Source: Gammaproteobacteria bacterium (lineage in GTDB: Bacteria > Pseudomonadota > Gammaproteobacteria > Steroidobacterales > GCA-2729495). Taken from it: DNA of 39,084 nt. The DNA is taken from NCBI GenBank assembly GCA_024276095.1, contig JAJRXW010000123.1:1-39084 (forward strand). The letters are read 5' to 3'. Shown piece after piece: positions 7,689-15,399 of the stretch. Positions within the stretch are counted from its first letter, which is position 1. The number at the start of each line of letters is the position of its first letter. The translations under genes were made by a program, and so were the position numbers. A model generated the notes under the pieces. The model saw nothing but the letters and a program-made list of their open reading frames with translations. It was not told the DNA's origin and did not search any database.

Positions 7689-8717
7689 TCAGTCTTCCTC
7701 CACTCCCAGCCGTTTTTTCATGATCGGACTGGTCGTGGTGTACTGCAGGTTCACCTTCTTCCCGGGTTCAATCAGTGCTTTTGCCGCAAAAGCAGCCAAA
7801 GCAGCTTCATGGAAACCACTGAGAATGAGCTTCTTTTTCCCCGGATAGGTGCAGATATCACCGATTGCAAAAATGCCGGGTGTACTGGACTGGAAAGTAG
7901 CGGTGTCGACTTCTATCGCCTTTTTGGATATCTCCAGCCCCCAGTCCGCAATCGGCCCCAGCTTGGGTGCCAGCCCAAAAAACACCAGCAGATCATCGAC
8001 CGGCAGTGTTTCCGGGTCGCTGTCGGTGATCTGGATATCTACGGTTGCCAGTCGATCGCCGTCAAGCCCCAGCGCAGTGGCTTTGGCGCATTCCATCATT
8101 CTGAGCTTGCTGCCCGCCTCCAGTTCTTTCAATGCCGCCACGGTGGCAGGTGCGCCCCGATACTCGTCACGCCGATGGACCAGGGTCAGGGAACTGGCGC
8201 CTTCCCAGAGTGCCAGCGCCCAGTCCAGCGCCGAATCGCCGCCCCCCAGGATCACGACATTCCTGTCCTGAAACCGGGCCGGGTCTCGAACCTTGTAATG
8301 TACGCCGGTGCCCTCAAGCTGTTCCGCTTCCGGGAGACGAAGTTTGCGGGGCTGAAACGACCCTACTCCCCCGGCGACAAAAACGGTTTTTGCATGAAAT
8401 TCGGTGCCGTTATCCGTGGCAACGTGAAAGCCGTCATCGAGCTGCTCGACTACGGTCACCTCCTCACTCATATGGAAACGCGCACCGAAGGGCTCGATCT
8501 GCACATGCAACGCGTCAATTAACTCCTGTCCCGTACACACGGGGACGGCCGGAATGTCGTAAATAGGCTTGTCCGGGTACAGTTCGGTGCACTGGCCACC
8601 CGAATTGGGCAGCGAATCCAGTATGTCGGCCTTGATGCCGAGCAGGCCCAGCTCAAATACCTGGAAAAGGCCACAGGGTCCTGCGCCCACGATTAATGCG
8701 TCTGTTTTGATCGTCAT
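7689..8717 (-). CDS. Ferredoxin-NADP+ reductase-like flavoprotein (thioredoxin-reductase type)
   Basis: From the ATG at 8717 the protein has 342 residues; a TTG at 8735 would add six and is less likely. It is a two-dinucleotide-domain FAD/NAD(P)H enzyme: FAD motif G-A-G-P-C-G (about 11-16), G-G-Q-C-T-E-L-Y-P-D-K-P-I-Y-D-I-P (about 40-56), NADPH motif L-G-G-G-D-S-A (about 157-163), H-R-R-D, and the second FAD motif F-A-I-G-D-I at about 285-290. It lacks the CxxC redox pair of thioredoxin reductase. The layout matches the YumC-like homodimeric ferredoxin/flavodoxin-NADP+ reductases, which exchange electrons between NADPH and ferredoxin. No ferredoxin gene is adjacent. It starts 4 nt after the TIR-like gene and ends next to the GDPD gene, forming a three-gene minus-strand unit. 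Confidence 0.9.
   Translation of the reverse strand: MTIKTDALIVGAGPCGLFQVFELGLLGIKADILDSLPNSGGQCTELYPDKPIYDIPAVPVCTGQELIDALHVQIEPFGARFHMSEEVTVVEQLDDGFHVATDNGTEFHAKTVFVAGGVGSFQPRKLRLPEAEQLEGTGVHYKVRDPARFQDRNVVILGGGDSALDWALALWEGASSLTLVHRRDEYRGAPATVAALKELEAGSKLRMMECAKATALGLDGDRLATVDIQITDSDPETLPVDDLLVFFGLAPKLGPIADWGLEISKKAIEVDTATFQSSTPGIFAIGDICTYPGKKKLILSGFHEAALAAFAAKALIEPGKKVNLQYTTTSPIMKKRLGVEED
7694..7701 (-). promoter_or_regulatory. Ribosome-binding site inside the reductase 3' end, for the GDPD gene
   Basis: GGAGGAAG lies within the last codons of the ferredoxin-NADP reductase-like gene. It is spaced 6 nt from CTG (7687) and 18 nt from TTG (7675). This is the strongest Shine-Dalgarno sequence near the GDPD start and favours the CTG codon. 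Confidence 0.5.
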
Positions 8718-8721
8718 CCAT

Positions 8722-9189
8722 TCAGTCCATGTCAAATTCTATGACTTCCCACTGGGAGGTAATCTCCCCGCGGGCGTATTTCTTTATCCCATCGACAATT
8801 GCACGATCGTCCCAGTTCACGACGTCCTTGGCGCGATCCAGGATGATTTTGGCGATCATGACCGTGCCACCGAACGACTTGATCCCGAGCACAGGAATAT
8901 CGCAGGCTCCGGTAACATCCATCTGGTACTCCACCAGGTCGGGGTTTTCGGTGTGGAGGCTTACCGGCAATACCAGGATTTCCGCTTTCTTGATCTGCTC
9001 TCTCAGCTCATCCTTGAGGGCATCCGCCCCCCCGCCGGTCGGGATATTATCCGGATCGCTGGTATTCTGATAGTAAAAATTATCCCGGCTCTCCAGGTAC
9101 TCGAAGACCCGCTGATAATCAGGGTTTTCGGCAAAAAGGTGTGCAACGAACACACGAATCGGGTTTTTCTCGGACACGGGCAGCTCCAT
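8722..9189 (-). CDS. TIR-like domain protein (MTH538/ThsB-type, DUF1863)
   Basis: This 155-residue protein is essentially one domain. It begins with strand I-R-V-F-V-A-H (about 11-17), then Y-Q-R-V-F-E-Y-L, an N-F-Y-Y-Q-N-T-S-D-P segment, L-K-D-E-L-R-E-Q-I-K-K-A-E-I-L-V-L-P-V (about 60-78), D-L-V-E-Y-Q-M-D-V-T-G-A and I-P-V-L-G-I-K-S-F-G-G. It ends with V-V-N-W-D-D-R-A-I-V-D-G-I. That order fits the MTH538 TIR-like family, which includes ThsB of Thoeris anti-phage systems. The Glu in L-V-E-Y sits where TIR NADases carry the catalytic Glu (inferred alignment). Most family members are uncharacterised, so NAD+ cleavage or a defence role is not established. No ThsA-like effector is nearby. It is probably cotranscribed with the reductase 4 nt downstream. 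Confidence 0.72.
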   Translation of the reverse strand: MELPVSEKNPIRVFVAHLFAENPDYQRVFEYLESRDNFYYQNTSDPDNIPTGGGADALKDELREQIKKAEILVLPVSLHTENPDLVEYQMDVTGACDIPVLGIKSFGGTVMIAKIILDRAKDVVNWDDRAIVDGIKKYARGEITSQWEVIEFDMD

Positions 9190-9301
9190 GGGTGTCTATC
9201 GTGATAACGGGCACAGTTTAGCTGACTGGACTGCATTTCTCACCGGCCTTGCAACGGCTGCGGTTTTCCCCAGCCCCCACAGGGATTACACTGTCTGCGC
9301 A

Positions 9302-10045
9302 ATGCGGCTTCTTCTATACAATATGCGTTACGCCGTCGGCGGTGGCGCACCGGCACGGGTGCCGGTGCCCGGGGCCGAATACCTGTTCGGCAGCCGCGGG
9401 ACGCTGAAAAACATCATTGAATTCATCAAGTCTCAGAATGCCGGCATCATCGGCCTGATCGAGGTGGATATCGGTTCGGTCCGCAGCGGAAGGATCAACC
9501 AGGTCGAAGAAATGGCCCGCGCAATCGGCCGCTATTCCGCATACGAGTGCAAGTACGGCGAAGAATCGGTCAATCAACGCCTGCCTATTTTGCGCAAACA
9601 GGCCAACGCTTTCCTCGCTGCGCCTACGATAACCGGAGAGCGCTTCCATTATTTCAATACCGGGATCAAACGCCTGATCATCGAACTGGAACTGGAGGAC
9701 GTCGCCGTATTCCTGGTCCACTTGTCATTGAAATACCGCCATCGGCAGATCCAGCTGCGGCGGCTCTACGAACTGGTGACTGAGTCCAGCAAGCCGGTCA
9801 TCGTTGCCGGTGACTTCAATACGTTCTGGGGCGAGGATGAAATCTTTCTCTTTATGAAGGCCGCCGGGCTGAGAAGTGCCAACGTCGAGAGCCTGCCGTC
9901 CTACCCGGCACGTGCACCGCGGCTGGAACTGGACTTCATTCTGTATGGCAAAGGCATCGAGGTTTCCGGTTTTTCCATCCCCAGGGTCACTTTTTCAGAT
10001 CATCTTCCGTTGATCTGCGATTTCGAAGTCAGGAGCAGTCAATGA
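9302..10045 (+). CDS. Endonuclease/exonuclease/phosphatase (EEP) family protein
   Basis: The protein has 247 residues from the ATG at 9302, where the first barrel strand M-R-L-L-L-Y-N-M-R-Y begins; an upstream GTG at 9188 would add a non-family segment overlapping the TIR-like start. EEP metal-phosphoesterase motifs are clear: I-I-G-L-I-E-V-D (metal-binding Glu), V-H-L-S-L, G-D-F-N-T-F, L-D-F-I-L and the catalytic S-D-H-L-P at the end. Members cleave DNA, RNA, phosphoinositides or other phosphodiesters; the substrate here is unknown and there is no signal peptide. Its stop overlaps the next ATG by 4 nt (ATGA), implying translational coupling to the beta-oxidation enzyme. Confidence 0.85.
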   Translation: MRLLLYNMRYAVGGGAPARVPVPGAEYLFGSRGTLKNIIEFIKSQNAGIIGLIEVDIGSVRSGRINQVEEMARAIGRYSAYECKYGEESVNQRLPILRKQANAFLAAPTITGERFHYFNTGIKRLIIELELEDVAVFLVHLSLKYRHRQIQLRRLYELVTESSKPVIVAGDFNTFWGEDEIFLFMKAAGLRSANVESLPSYPARAPRLELDFILYGKGIEVSGFSIPRVTFSDHLPLICDFEVRSSQ

Positions 10046-12111
10046 ACAATCCGGGAGATCCCCCCGCGCAATCGGCACGCACAGGTCAGTTTCAGCACTG
10101 GCGCCTGGAGGCCGGAGAAGCGGACATCCAGTGGTTGTGCCTCGACAAGGCAGACAGCAGCACCAATGTACTGTCCACCGCGGTATTGCTCGAATTTGCC
10201 GAAATCGTCGAGTCACTGGTGGCCAGCCCACCGCGCGGGCTGATCATTTATTCCGGCAAGGATAACGGCTTTATTGCCGGTGCCGACGTCAACGAGTTCC
10301 CGCAGCTTCGCGAAGGAAGCAACGCCGTTGAGCTGATCCGCAGCATGCAGGACGTACTGGACCGCCTGGAGAGTCTGCCGACATCCGTGGTCGCGGTGAT
10401 CAACGGGTTTGCAATGGGCGGCGGGCTGGAACTGGCGCTTGCCTGTGACTGGCGTATCGCATTCGAAAGCGACCGCTCGACGCTGGGGCTTCCGGAGGTG
10501 CAGCTTGGTGTCCACCCGGGGTTCGGCGGCACCGTCAGGCTGGTGCGGCTGCTGGGAGTACGCCAGGCCATGCCCATGATGCTGACGGGCAAGCCGGTTC
10601 GCCCGGCAAAGGCCCGGCAAATCGGACTGGTGGACAGAACCTGTACCGGCGACAACTGGCGGGAGATCGCAGCCGAACTGGCGGGCAGGCAGGCCCCGGC
10701 GCGGCAGGCCCCGGCGCTGGACCGGATACTGAATGCCGGCCCGATCCGGCCGTTCGTTGCCCGGGCGCTCGGCAAACAGGTTGGCAAACGCGCCCGGCGG
10801 GAACACTATCCGGCCCCCTATGCCATCATTGACCTGTGGCGCCGGTACGGCGCAAAGGGCAAAGCCGCCTATGAAGCCGAGGCAGCATCATTCGCCGAAC
10901 TGCTGGCTTCTCCCACGTCGCGCAACCTGGTCAGGGTCTTTTTCCTGCAGGACCGGCTCAAGCGCCCCCTCGAGCAGACCCTGCCCGCAGCGAAACACGT
11001 ACATGTTGTCGGTGGCGGCATAATGGGGGGCGATATCGCGGCCTGGTGCGCCCTGAAAGGCCTGTCCGTCACGCTGCAGGACCGGGAAATGCACTATATC
11101 GTGCCGGCGCTGGAGCGTGCCGAGCGGCTGTTCGGCAAAAAGATTCGCAACGATGAAGACCGCGAAAAAACCAGGCAAAGACTGGTAGCCGATGTGAACG
11201 GCGAAGGGGTTGCCGAAGCCGATATCGTCATCGAAGCCATTTTCGAGGACCTGGAGGCGAAACAGGCTCTCTACCGGCAGATGGAACCGCGCATGAAGCC
11301 GGATGCAGTGCTGGCATCCAATACTTCCAGTATCCCTGTGCAGGACCTTTCCAGCTGCCTGCAGAACCCCGGCAGGCTGGTTGGATTGCATTTTTTCAAC
11401 CCGGTTGCGAAATTGCCGCTGGTGGAGGTCGTGAGTGCCGATACGACCGCACCCGGCACTACCGCAGTGGCTCTGGCATTTGCGCAGCAAATCGGCAAGC
11501 TCCCGGTGCCGTGTCGGAGCCATCCGGGATTCCTGGTCAACCGCATACTGGCTCCCTATATGGCAGAAGCCATGGACCTGGCCCGCGAAGGCGTGCCGAT
11601 CGCCGAAATCGACCGGGTTGCCGTGTCGTTCGGCATGCCGATGGGGCCCGTAGAACTGGCGGATACGGTCGGCCTGGATGTCGCCCTGCACGTGGCCCGG
11701 ATACTCGCTCCCGTGATCGGCAGGACCAGCGCTCCCGAACTGGAAAAAATGGTCGCAGACGGCCACCTGGGCAGAAAGACCGGCCGGGGCTTCTATGAAT
11801 ACCGGGACGACCGGCCAATCCGGGAAAAACCGGCAAAACCCGGTCATTACAAGGATGTGGAGTCGCGCCTGATGCTTGCCTTCGTCAATGAGGCGGCGAA
11901 ATGCCTCGACGAAGAGGTGGTCAGTGACGCAGACCTGGTGGATGCCGGCGTGATATTCGGTACCGGTTTTGCCCCCTTTCGGGGCGGACCGCTGCATTAC
12001 GCCAAAGAACGGGGGGTGAATGAGGTCGTTACCGAACTCGAGCGGCTGGCCGAGGTCTACGGTCCGCGGTTCAAACCATCAGGTGGCTGGCAAAAGCTGT
12101 CCGGATTATGA
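10042..12111 (+). CDS. Fatty-acid oxidation multienzyme: enoyl-CoA hydratase / 3-hydroxyacyl-CoA dehydrogenase
   Basis: The 689-residue protein is organised like FadB/FadJ (about 715-730 residues). The N-terminal crotonase domain (about 15-210) has N-G-F-A-M-G-G-G-L-E-L-A and L-P-E-V-Q-L-G, which carry the two catalytic glutamates. A linker leads to the NAD-binding domain at about 320, with V-V-G-G-G-I-M-G-G-D-I-A. G-L-H-F-F-N-P-V holds the catalytic His, and two C-terminal 3HCDH domains follow (about 500-590 and 620-689). It hydrates 2-enoyl-CoA and oxidises the 3-hydroxyacyl-CoA. AGGAG sits 6 nt before the ATG. No thiolase (FadA/FadI) follows, unlike the usual fadBA or fadJI pair; whether it acts as FadB or FadJ, or in a specialised degradation route, is open. 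Confidence 0.93.
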   Translation: MNNPGDPPAQSARTGQFQHWRLEAGEADIQWLCLDKADSSTNVLSTAVLLEFAEIVESLVASPPRGLIIYSGKDNGFIAGADVNEFPQLREGSNAVELIRSMQDVLDRLESLPTSVVAVINGFAMGGGLELALACDWRIAFESDRSTLGLPEVQLGVHPGFGGTVRLVRLLGVRQAMPMMLTGKPVRPAKARQIGLVDRTCTGDNWREIAAELAGRQAPARQAPALDRILNAGPIRPFVARALGKQVGKRARREHYPAPYAIIDLWRRYGAKGKAAYEAEAASFAELLASPTSRNLVRVFFLQDRLKRPLEQTLPAAKHVHVVGGGIMGGDIAAWCALKGLSVTLQDREMHYIVPALERAERLFGKKIRNDEDREKTRQRLVADVNGEGVAEADIVIEAIFEDLEAKQALYRQMEPRMKPDAVLASNTSSIPVQDLSSCLQNPGRLVGLHFFNPVAKLPLVEVVSADTTAPGTTAVALAFAQQIGKLPVPCRSHPGFLVNRILAPYMAEAMDLAREGVPIAEIDRVAVSFGMPMGPVELADTVGLDVALHVARILAPVIGRTSAPELEKMVADGHLGRKTGRGFYEYRDDRPIREKPAKPGHYKDVESRLMLAFVNEAAKCLDEEVVSDADLVDAGVIFGTGFAPFRGGPLHYAKERGVNEVVTELERLAEVYGPRFKPSGGWQKLSGL

Positions 12112-12210
12112 AAACCCGGAACTGCTTGGCTTCCGCAAAGCATATTCTTATGTTTACAATACCCGGTTGCTGAATCTGGCCAGGATACTATCTAAGGACA
12201 CACAGACTGA

Positions 12211-13257
12211 ATGCCAACGAATGTTGATACAGCCTACCTGCGACGATTCACCCCTCTGCGCAGCCTGAAACGGGAAAATATCTCCGCTCTGGCCAAGAAA
12301 ACCGAGGCCCGCGTACTGAGTTCCGGTGAGACGCTCTTCAAAGAGGGTGACAGCGAAAAACGCACGTATTACCTGGTTTCCGGGATCCTGGAACTGAAAG
12401 ACCAGGACGGAAATATCAAATCTTTGACCGCCGGGAACGAAGAGGCCATGGGGCCGGTTTCACCCATGCTGCCGAGGCGTTGCACGGCAACTGCAATCAA
12501 TGAAGTCGAGTACTTTTCCGTTGATACCGATTTACTGGATGTAATGCTGACCTGGGATCAGACGGGCACCTACGAAGTCAGCGATCTTCAGACAGAATCC
12601 AACGATGGTGCCGACGACTGGATGACGACGCTGCTGCAGACCAAGGCCTTTCACCGGATTCCGCCGGCAAATATTCAGGCCATTTTTATCCGCATGCAGC
12701 AGGTCAACTTCAATGCCGGAGACGTGGTCATCAAGCAGGGTGACGACGGCGATTATTTCTATGTCCTGACAAAAGGGCGCTGTAATGTGACCCGCGAAAC
12801 TCCTTTGAACAAGGAAGGAATCAAGCTGGCCGAACTGGATGTCGGGGATACCTTTGGTGAAGAAGCGCTGATTTCCGAATGCACGCGGAATGCAACGATC
12901 ACGATGATTACCGACGGATCGGTCATGCGCCTTGGCAAGGACGACTTCAACACCCTGATGAACGAACCCATGCTCGACTGGGTCGACTACCAGGAAGCCA
13001 AGGACCTGGTCGCCAATGGAGCACGCTGGCTGGATGTACGCCTGCCCAGCGAATTCGAGATGTCACACGAACCCGATGCAACCAATATCCCGTTGTACTT
13101 CATACGCCTCAAGCTCAATGCGCTCGATACCAACGTCACCCACGTGGTCTGCTGCGATACCGGCAGGCGAAGCTCTGCTGGCGCGTTCATTCTCAATGAA
13201 CGCGGATTCACGACAAAAGTTTTGAAAGGCGGCCTGAATATGACCGGGCTGGGCTAG
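12211..13257 (+). CDS. Two cyclic-nucleotide-binding domains fused to a rhodanese domain
   Basis: The 348-residue protein has three parts. A first, degenerate cyclic-nucleotide-binding (CNB) barrel (about 15-115) lacks a clear phosphate-binding cassette. A second CNB barrel (about 145-255) has F-G-E-E-A-L followed by R-N-A-T, the Glu and Arg pattern that binds the cyclic phosphate and ribose. A rhodanese domain (about 262-348) has the active loop C-D-T-G-R-R with Cys315 as the likely persulfide-forming residue. There is no helix-turn-helix, so it is not a Crp-like transcription factor; it may gate sulfur transfer or act as a sensor (inference). The gene follows a 99-bp gap after the beta-oxidation gene, has AAGGA 12 nt before the ATG, and is convergent with pilZ. 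Confidence 0.9.
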   Translation: MPTNVDTAYLRRFTPLRSLKRENISALAKKTEARVLSSGETLFKEGDSEKRTYYLVSGILELKDQDGNIKSLTAGNEEAMGPVSPMLPRRCTATAINEVEYFSVDTDLLDVMLTWDQTGTYEVSDLQTESNDGADDWMTTLLQTKAFHRIPPANIQAIFIRMQQVNFNAGDVVIKQGDDGDYFYVLTKGRCNVTRETPLNKEGIKLAELDVGDTFGEEALISECTRNATITMITDGSVMRLGKDDFNTLMNEPMLDWVDYQEAKDLVANGARWLDVRLPSEFEMSHEPDATNIPLYFIRLKLNALDTNVTHVVCCDTGRRSSAGAFILNERGFTTKVLKGGLNMTGLG

Positions 13258-13312
13258 CTCCGGAGCAGAGCCGCAGGCAGACGGTCTCCGGGGTCCGCCA
13301 GGCGCCGTAAAA

Positions 13313-13651
13313 TTACATGGTATGAGTCGGCTTGTCGCCACCCAGCGCACCGGCCAGATAGTTCTCGATTTTTTTCTGCGTGGTCCCGCCGTCCTGGTCG
13401 CTTAACTGCACCCCTATGCCGGCCGTGCGCTTGCCCTGGGCACCTTTCGGCGTCAACCAGATCACCTTGCCCGCAACCGGAATCTTCTCCTCTTCTCCCA
13501 TCAGGTTCAGCAGCATGAACACCTCATCGCCCAGTGCGTAGGTGCTGTTGGTCGGAATAAACAGCCCGCCATTTTGCACGAACGGCATATACGCCAGGTA
13601 CAGTGCGCTGCGATCCTTGATCGTAAGTGTCAGTAAACCAGGTTTTGCCAT
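13313..13651 (-). CDS. pilZ: PilZ, type IV pilus assembly PilZ-domain protein
   Basis: The 112-residue protein closely matches the type IV pilus PilZ of pseudomonads and xanthomonads in length and motifs: L-T-I-K-D-R-S near the start, Y-M-P-F-V-Q-N-G-G-L-F-I-P-T, L-G-D-E-V-F-M-L-L-N-L, I-P-V-A-G-K-V-I-W and P-K-G-A-Q-G. It lacks the N-terminal RxxxR loop used for c-di-GMP binding. The known role of this type is to support pilus assembly through PilB and FimX rather than to sense c-di-GMP directly. It is the last gene of the fab-pab-mltG-tmk-holB run, the order seen in many gammaproteobacteria. The holB stop is 30 nt upstream. Confidence 0.93.
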   Translation of the reverse strand: MAKPGLLTLTIKDRSALYLAYMPFVQNGGLFIPTNSTYALGDEVFMLLNLMGEEEKIPVAGKVIWLTPKGAQGKRTAGIGVQLSDQDGGTTQKKIENYLAGALGGDKPTHTM

Positions 13652-13681
13652 TTTTGTCTGGCGCTCACCAGAGCCCTCTCG

Positions 13682-14725
13682 TCAGCTGTTCAGAGGCTCA
13701 GGAGCGCTGAATCCTCCATACCACCACATCAGGAGACTATTCAGATTTAACTCTTTGTTCAACGCCGTACTGTCGAGCCGGCGAAATTCCGCCAGCTCCC
13801 CCAAATAAGCGAAGAAGGGTTGCATGTTTAGGTTTTTCGCCCCGTTTTGCAAGTGAGTATTGTCCGCTCCCGGCGCAGGGTCATCGCCCCGGCGCAAAAT
13901 CTGTGACCGGATCACCCGGCAAACGCGATAGAACAACCAGCGCACATACAGATCGGTCTGATCGCCGGGTCCTTTTTTCGCCTCACTGGCCCACTTTTTC
14001 GATACCGCACTGGGCGTCTGCTTGCGTGCCAGCAGATCCCGGATGTCCTGCTCCAGCTGCGCATCGAGTGTCGCAAAGCCCGATACAGCAAGGTCCAGAG
14101 CACGTAACGGAGCGCCTCCTGAGAAATCGAGCATCCGTTGCCAGTCAAAACTCTGCCCGGACTGCTTGTCGAGCCAGTGGATCGACTCGTCACGGCGCGG
14201 AATTTTCACCCGCAGCCGGTGGCAACGACTGACGATTGTTGCCGGCAGTTGCGACGGCAGATCCGCAATCAGAACGATCAGGCTGCCGGCCGGCGGTTCT
14301 TCCAGGACCTTCAGCAACGCATTGGCGGAGTTTCTGTTTAACGCCTGCGCAGGATAAACAATGGCGATTTTCGCCCCTCCCTGATGACTGGTAAGTTGCA
14401 TGAAATCAATCAACTGGCGAACCTGTGCAACATTGATGACCCGTTTTTCAGGTTCCGGCTGCAAAACCAGCAGATCGGGATGGTGGGTCGGCAGGGGCTC
14501 CGTCTCGCTGCCCTGCACACCGGTCAGGCAACCCGGGTCGATCCTTTCTGCGACGCCCAGCATCGTTCCCGCCAGCCACAAGGCCAGAGCACGCCGACCG
14601 GTTCCCCACGGCCCGTTGAGCAACAGAGCATGCGGCATCTGGCCCTTGGCAAGCATCCCCTCGATGGCCTGCTTCGGCACCTCAAGCCATGGGCAATCGT
14701 AGTACAATTCTTTCTTAATTTCCAA
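13682..14725 (-). CDS. holB: DNA polymerase III subunit delta' (clamp loader)
   Basis: The 347-residue AAA+ clamp-loader subunit opens and loads the beta clamp with gamma/tau and delta. Visible are the degenerate P-loop G-P-W-G-T-G-R-R-A (about 38-46; the usual Lys is Arg), H-H-P-D-L at about 84, N-S-A-N-A-L-L-K-V-L-E-E-P and the S-R-C motif in T-I-V-S-R-C. A four-cysteine zinc knuckle normally lies between the P-loop and the H-P-D-L motif; here that segment keeps only one Cys. The start is uncertain: the frame opens with TTG at 14725 and another TTG lies six codons later, with no ATG before the first conserved motif. The order tmk-holB-pilZ supports the call. Confidence 0.92.
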   Translation of the reverse strand: MEIKKELYYDCPWLEVPKQAIEGMLAKGQMPHALLLNGPWGTGRRALALWLAGTMLGVAERIDPGCLTGVQGSETEPLPTHHPDLLVLQPEPEKRVINVAQVRQLIDFMQLTSHQGGAKIAIVYPAQALNRNSANALLKVLEEPPAGSLIVLIADLPSQLPATIVSRCHRLRVKIPRRDESIHWLDKQSGQSFDWQRMLDFSGGAPLRALDLAVSGFATLDAQLEQDIRDLLARKQTPSAVSKKWASEAKKGPGDQTDLYVRWLFYRVCRVIRSQILRRGDDPAPGADNTHLQNGAKNLNMQPFFAYLGELAEFRRLDSTALNKELNLNSLLMWWYGGFSAPEPLNS

Positions 14726-14757
14726 TTAGTTAAATGCCAATATTTAAGTAAATTCTA

Positions 14758-15399
14758 CTATTTGTGCAACTCTGAACCAGCATCGCTGACGAAGTTTTCC
14801 AGTACCGTTGCGATCTGCTGTTGCACCTGCGGCAACGGCAAACTGGCATCCACAAGTTTGACCCGCTCCGGCTCGGCAGCGGCAATATCCAGGTAGCTTG
14901 CCTTGACCCGGGTGAAAAAAGCCAGCTGTTCCGCCTCGAAACGATCCGTCCCGCCGCGCTTCTTGCGACGCTGTTCGGAAACCTCCATCGGCACATCGAG
15001 AAGAATGGTCAGATCCGGTTCAAGCCCCTGCTGAACCCGGCTTTTGAGTTCGTCGATCATCTCCGTGGCGAGTCCTCTTCCGCCGCCCTGGTAGGCATAG
15101 CTGGCGTCTGTAAACCGGTCGCACACCACCCAGTCTCCCCTGCAAAGTGCTGGGCGCACCACTTCTTCAAGGTGAACGGCGCGGGCAGCAAACATCAACA
15201 GCAGTTCGCATTCGCTGGAAAGCTGGCGCCCCGGCTGCAACAGGATTGACCGGATCTCCTCGGCGACCGGTGTGCCACCGGGCTCCCGGGTCACGACAAC
15301 ATTTTTCCCCTGTTGTCGTAACCAGTCGGCGACAAACTCCAGGTTGGTAGACTTCCCTACCCCCTCGATCCCTTCGATGGTAATCAACCGGCCATTCAT
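14758..15399 (-). CDS. tmk: Thymidylate kinase (dTMP kinase)
   Basis: The 213-residue enzyme phosphorylates dTMP to dTDP. It has the P-loop E-G-I-E-G-V-G-K-S-T (about 9-18), R-E-P-G-G-T-P (about 39-45), D-R-F-T-D-A-S-Y-A-Y-Q-G-G-G-R (substrate binding, about 95-109), and a LID region with R-R-K-K-R-G-G-T-D-R-F-E. Length and motif order are standard for the bacterial enzyme. The ATG overlaps the mltG stop as ATGA, indicating translational coupling. A short AT-rich stretch (14726-14757) separates it from holB. Confidence 0.97.
   Translation of the reverse strand: MNGRLITIEGIEGVGKSTNLEFVADWLRQQGKNVVVTREPGGTPVAEEIRSILLQPGRQLSSECELLLMFAARAVHLEEVVRPALCRGDWVVCDRFTDASYAYQGGGRGLATEMIDELKSRVQQGLEPDLTILLDVPMEVSEQRRKKRGGTDRFEAEQLAFFTRVKASYLDIAAAEPERVKLVDASLPLPQVQQQIATVLENFVSDAGSELHK

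Noticed and set aside
8722-9189. Thoeris anti-phage system
   Set aside because: Only a ThsB-like TIR domain is present; no ThsA (SIR2/SLOG or other effector) gene is nearby.
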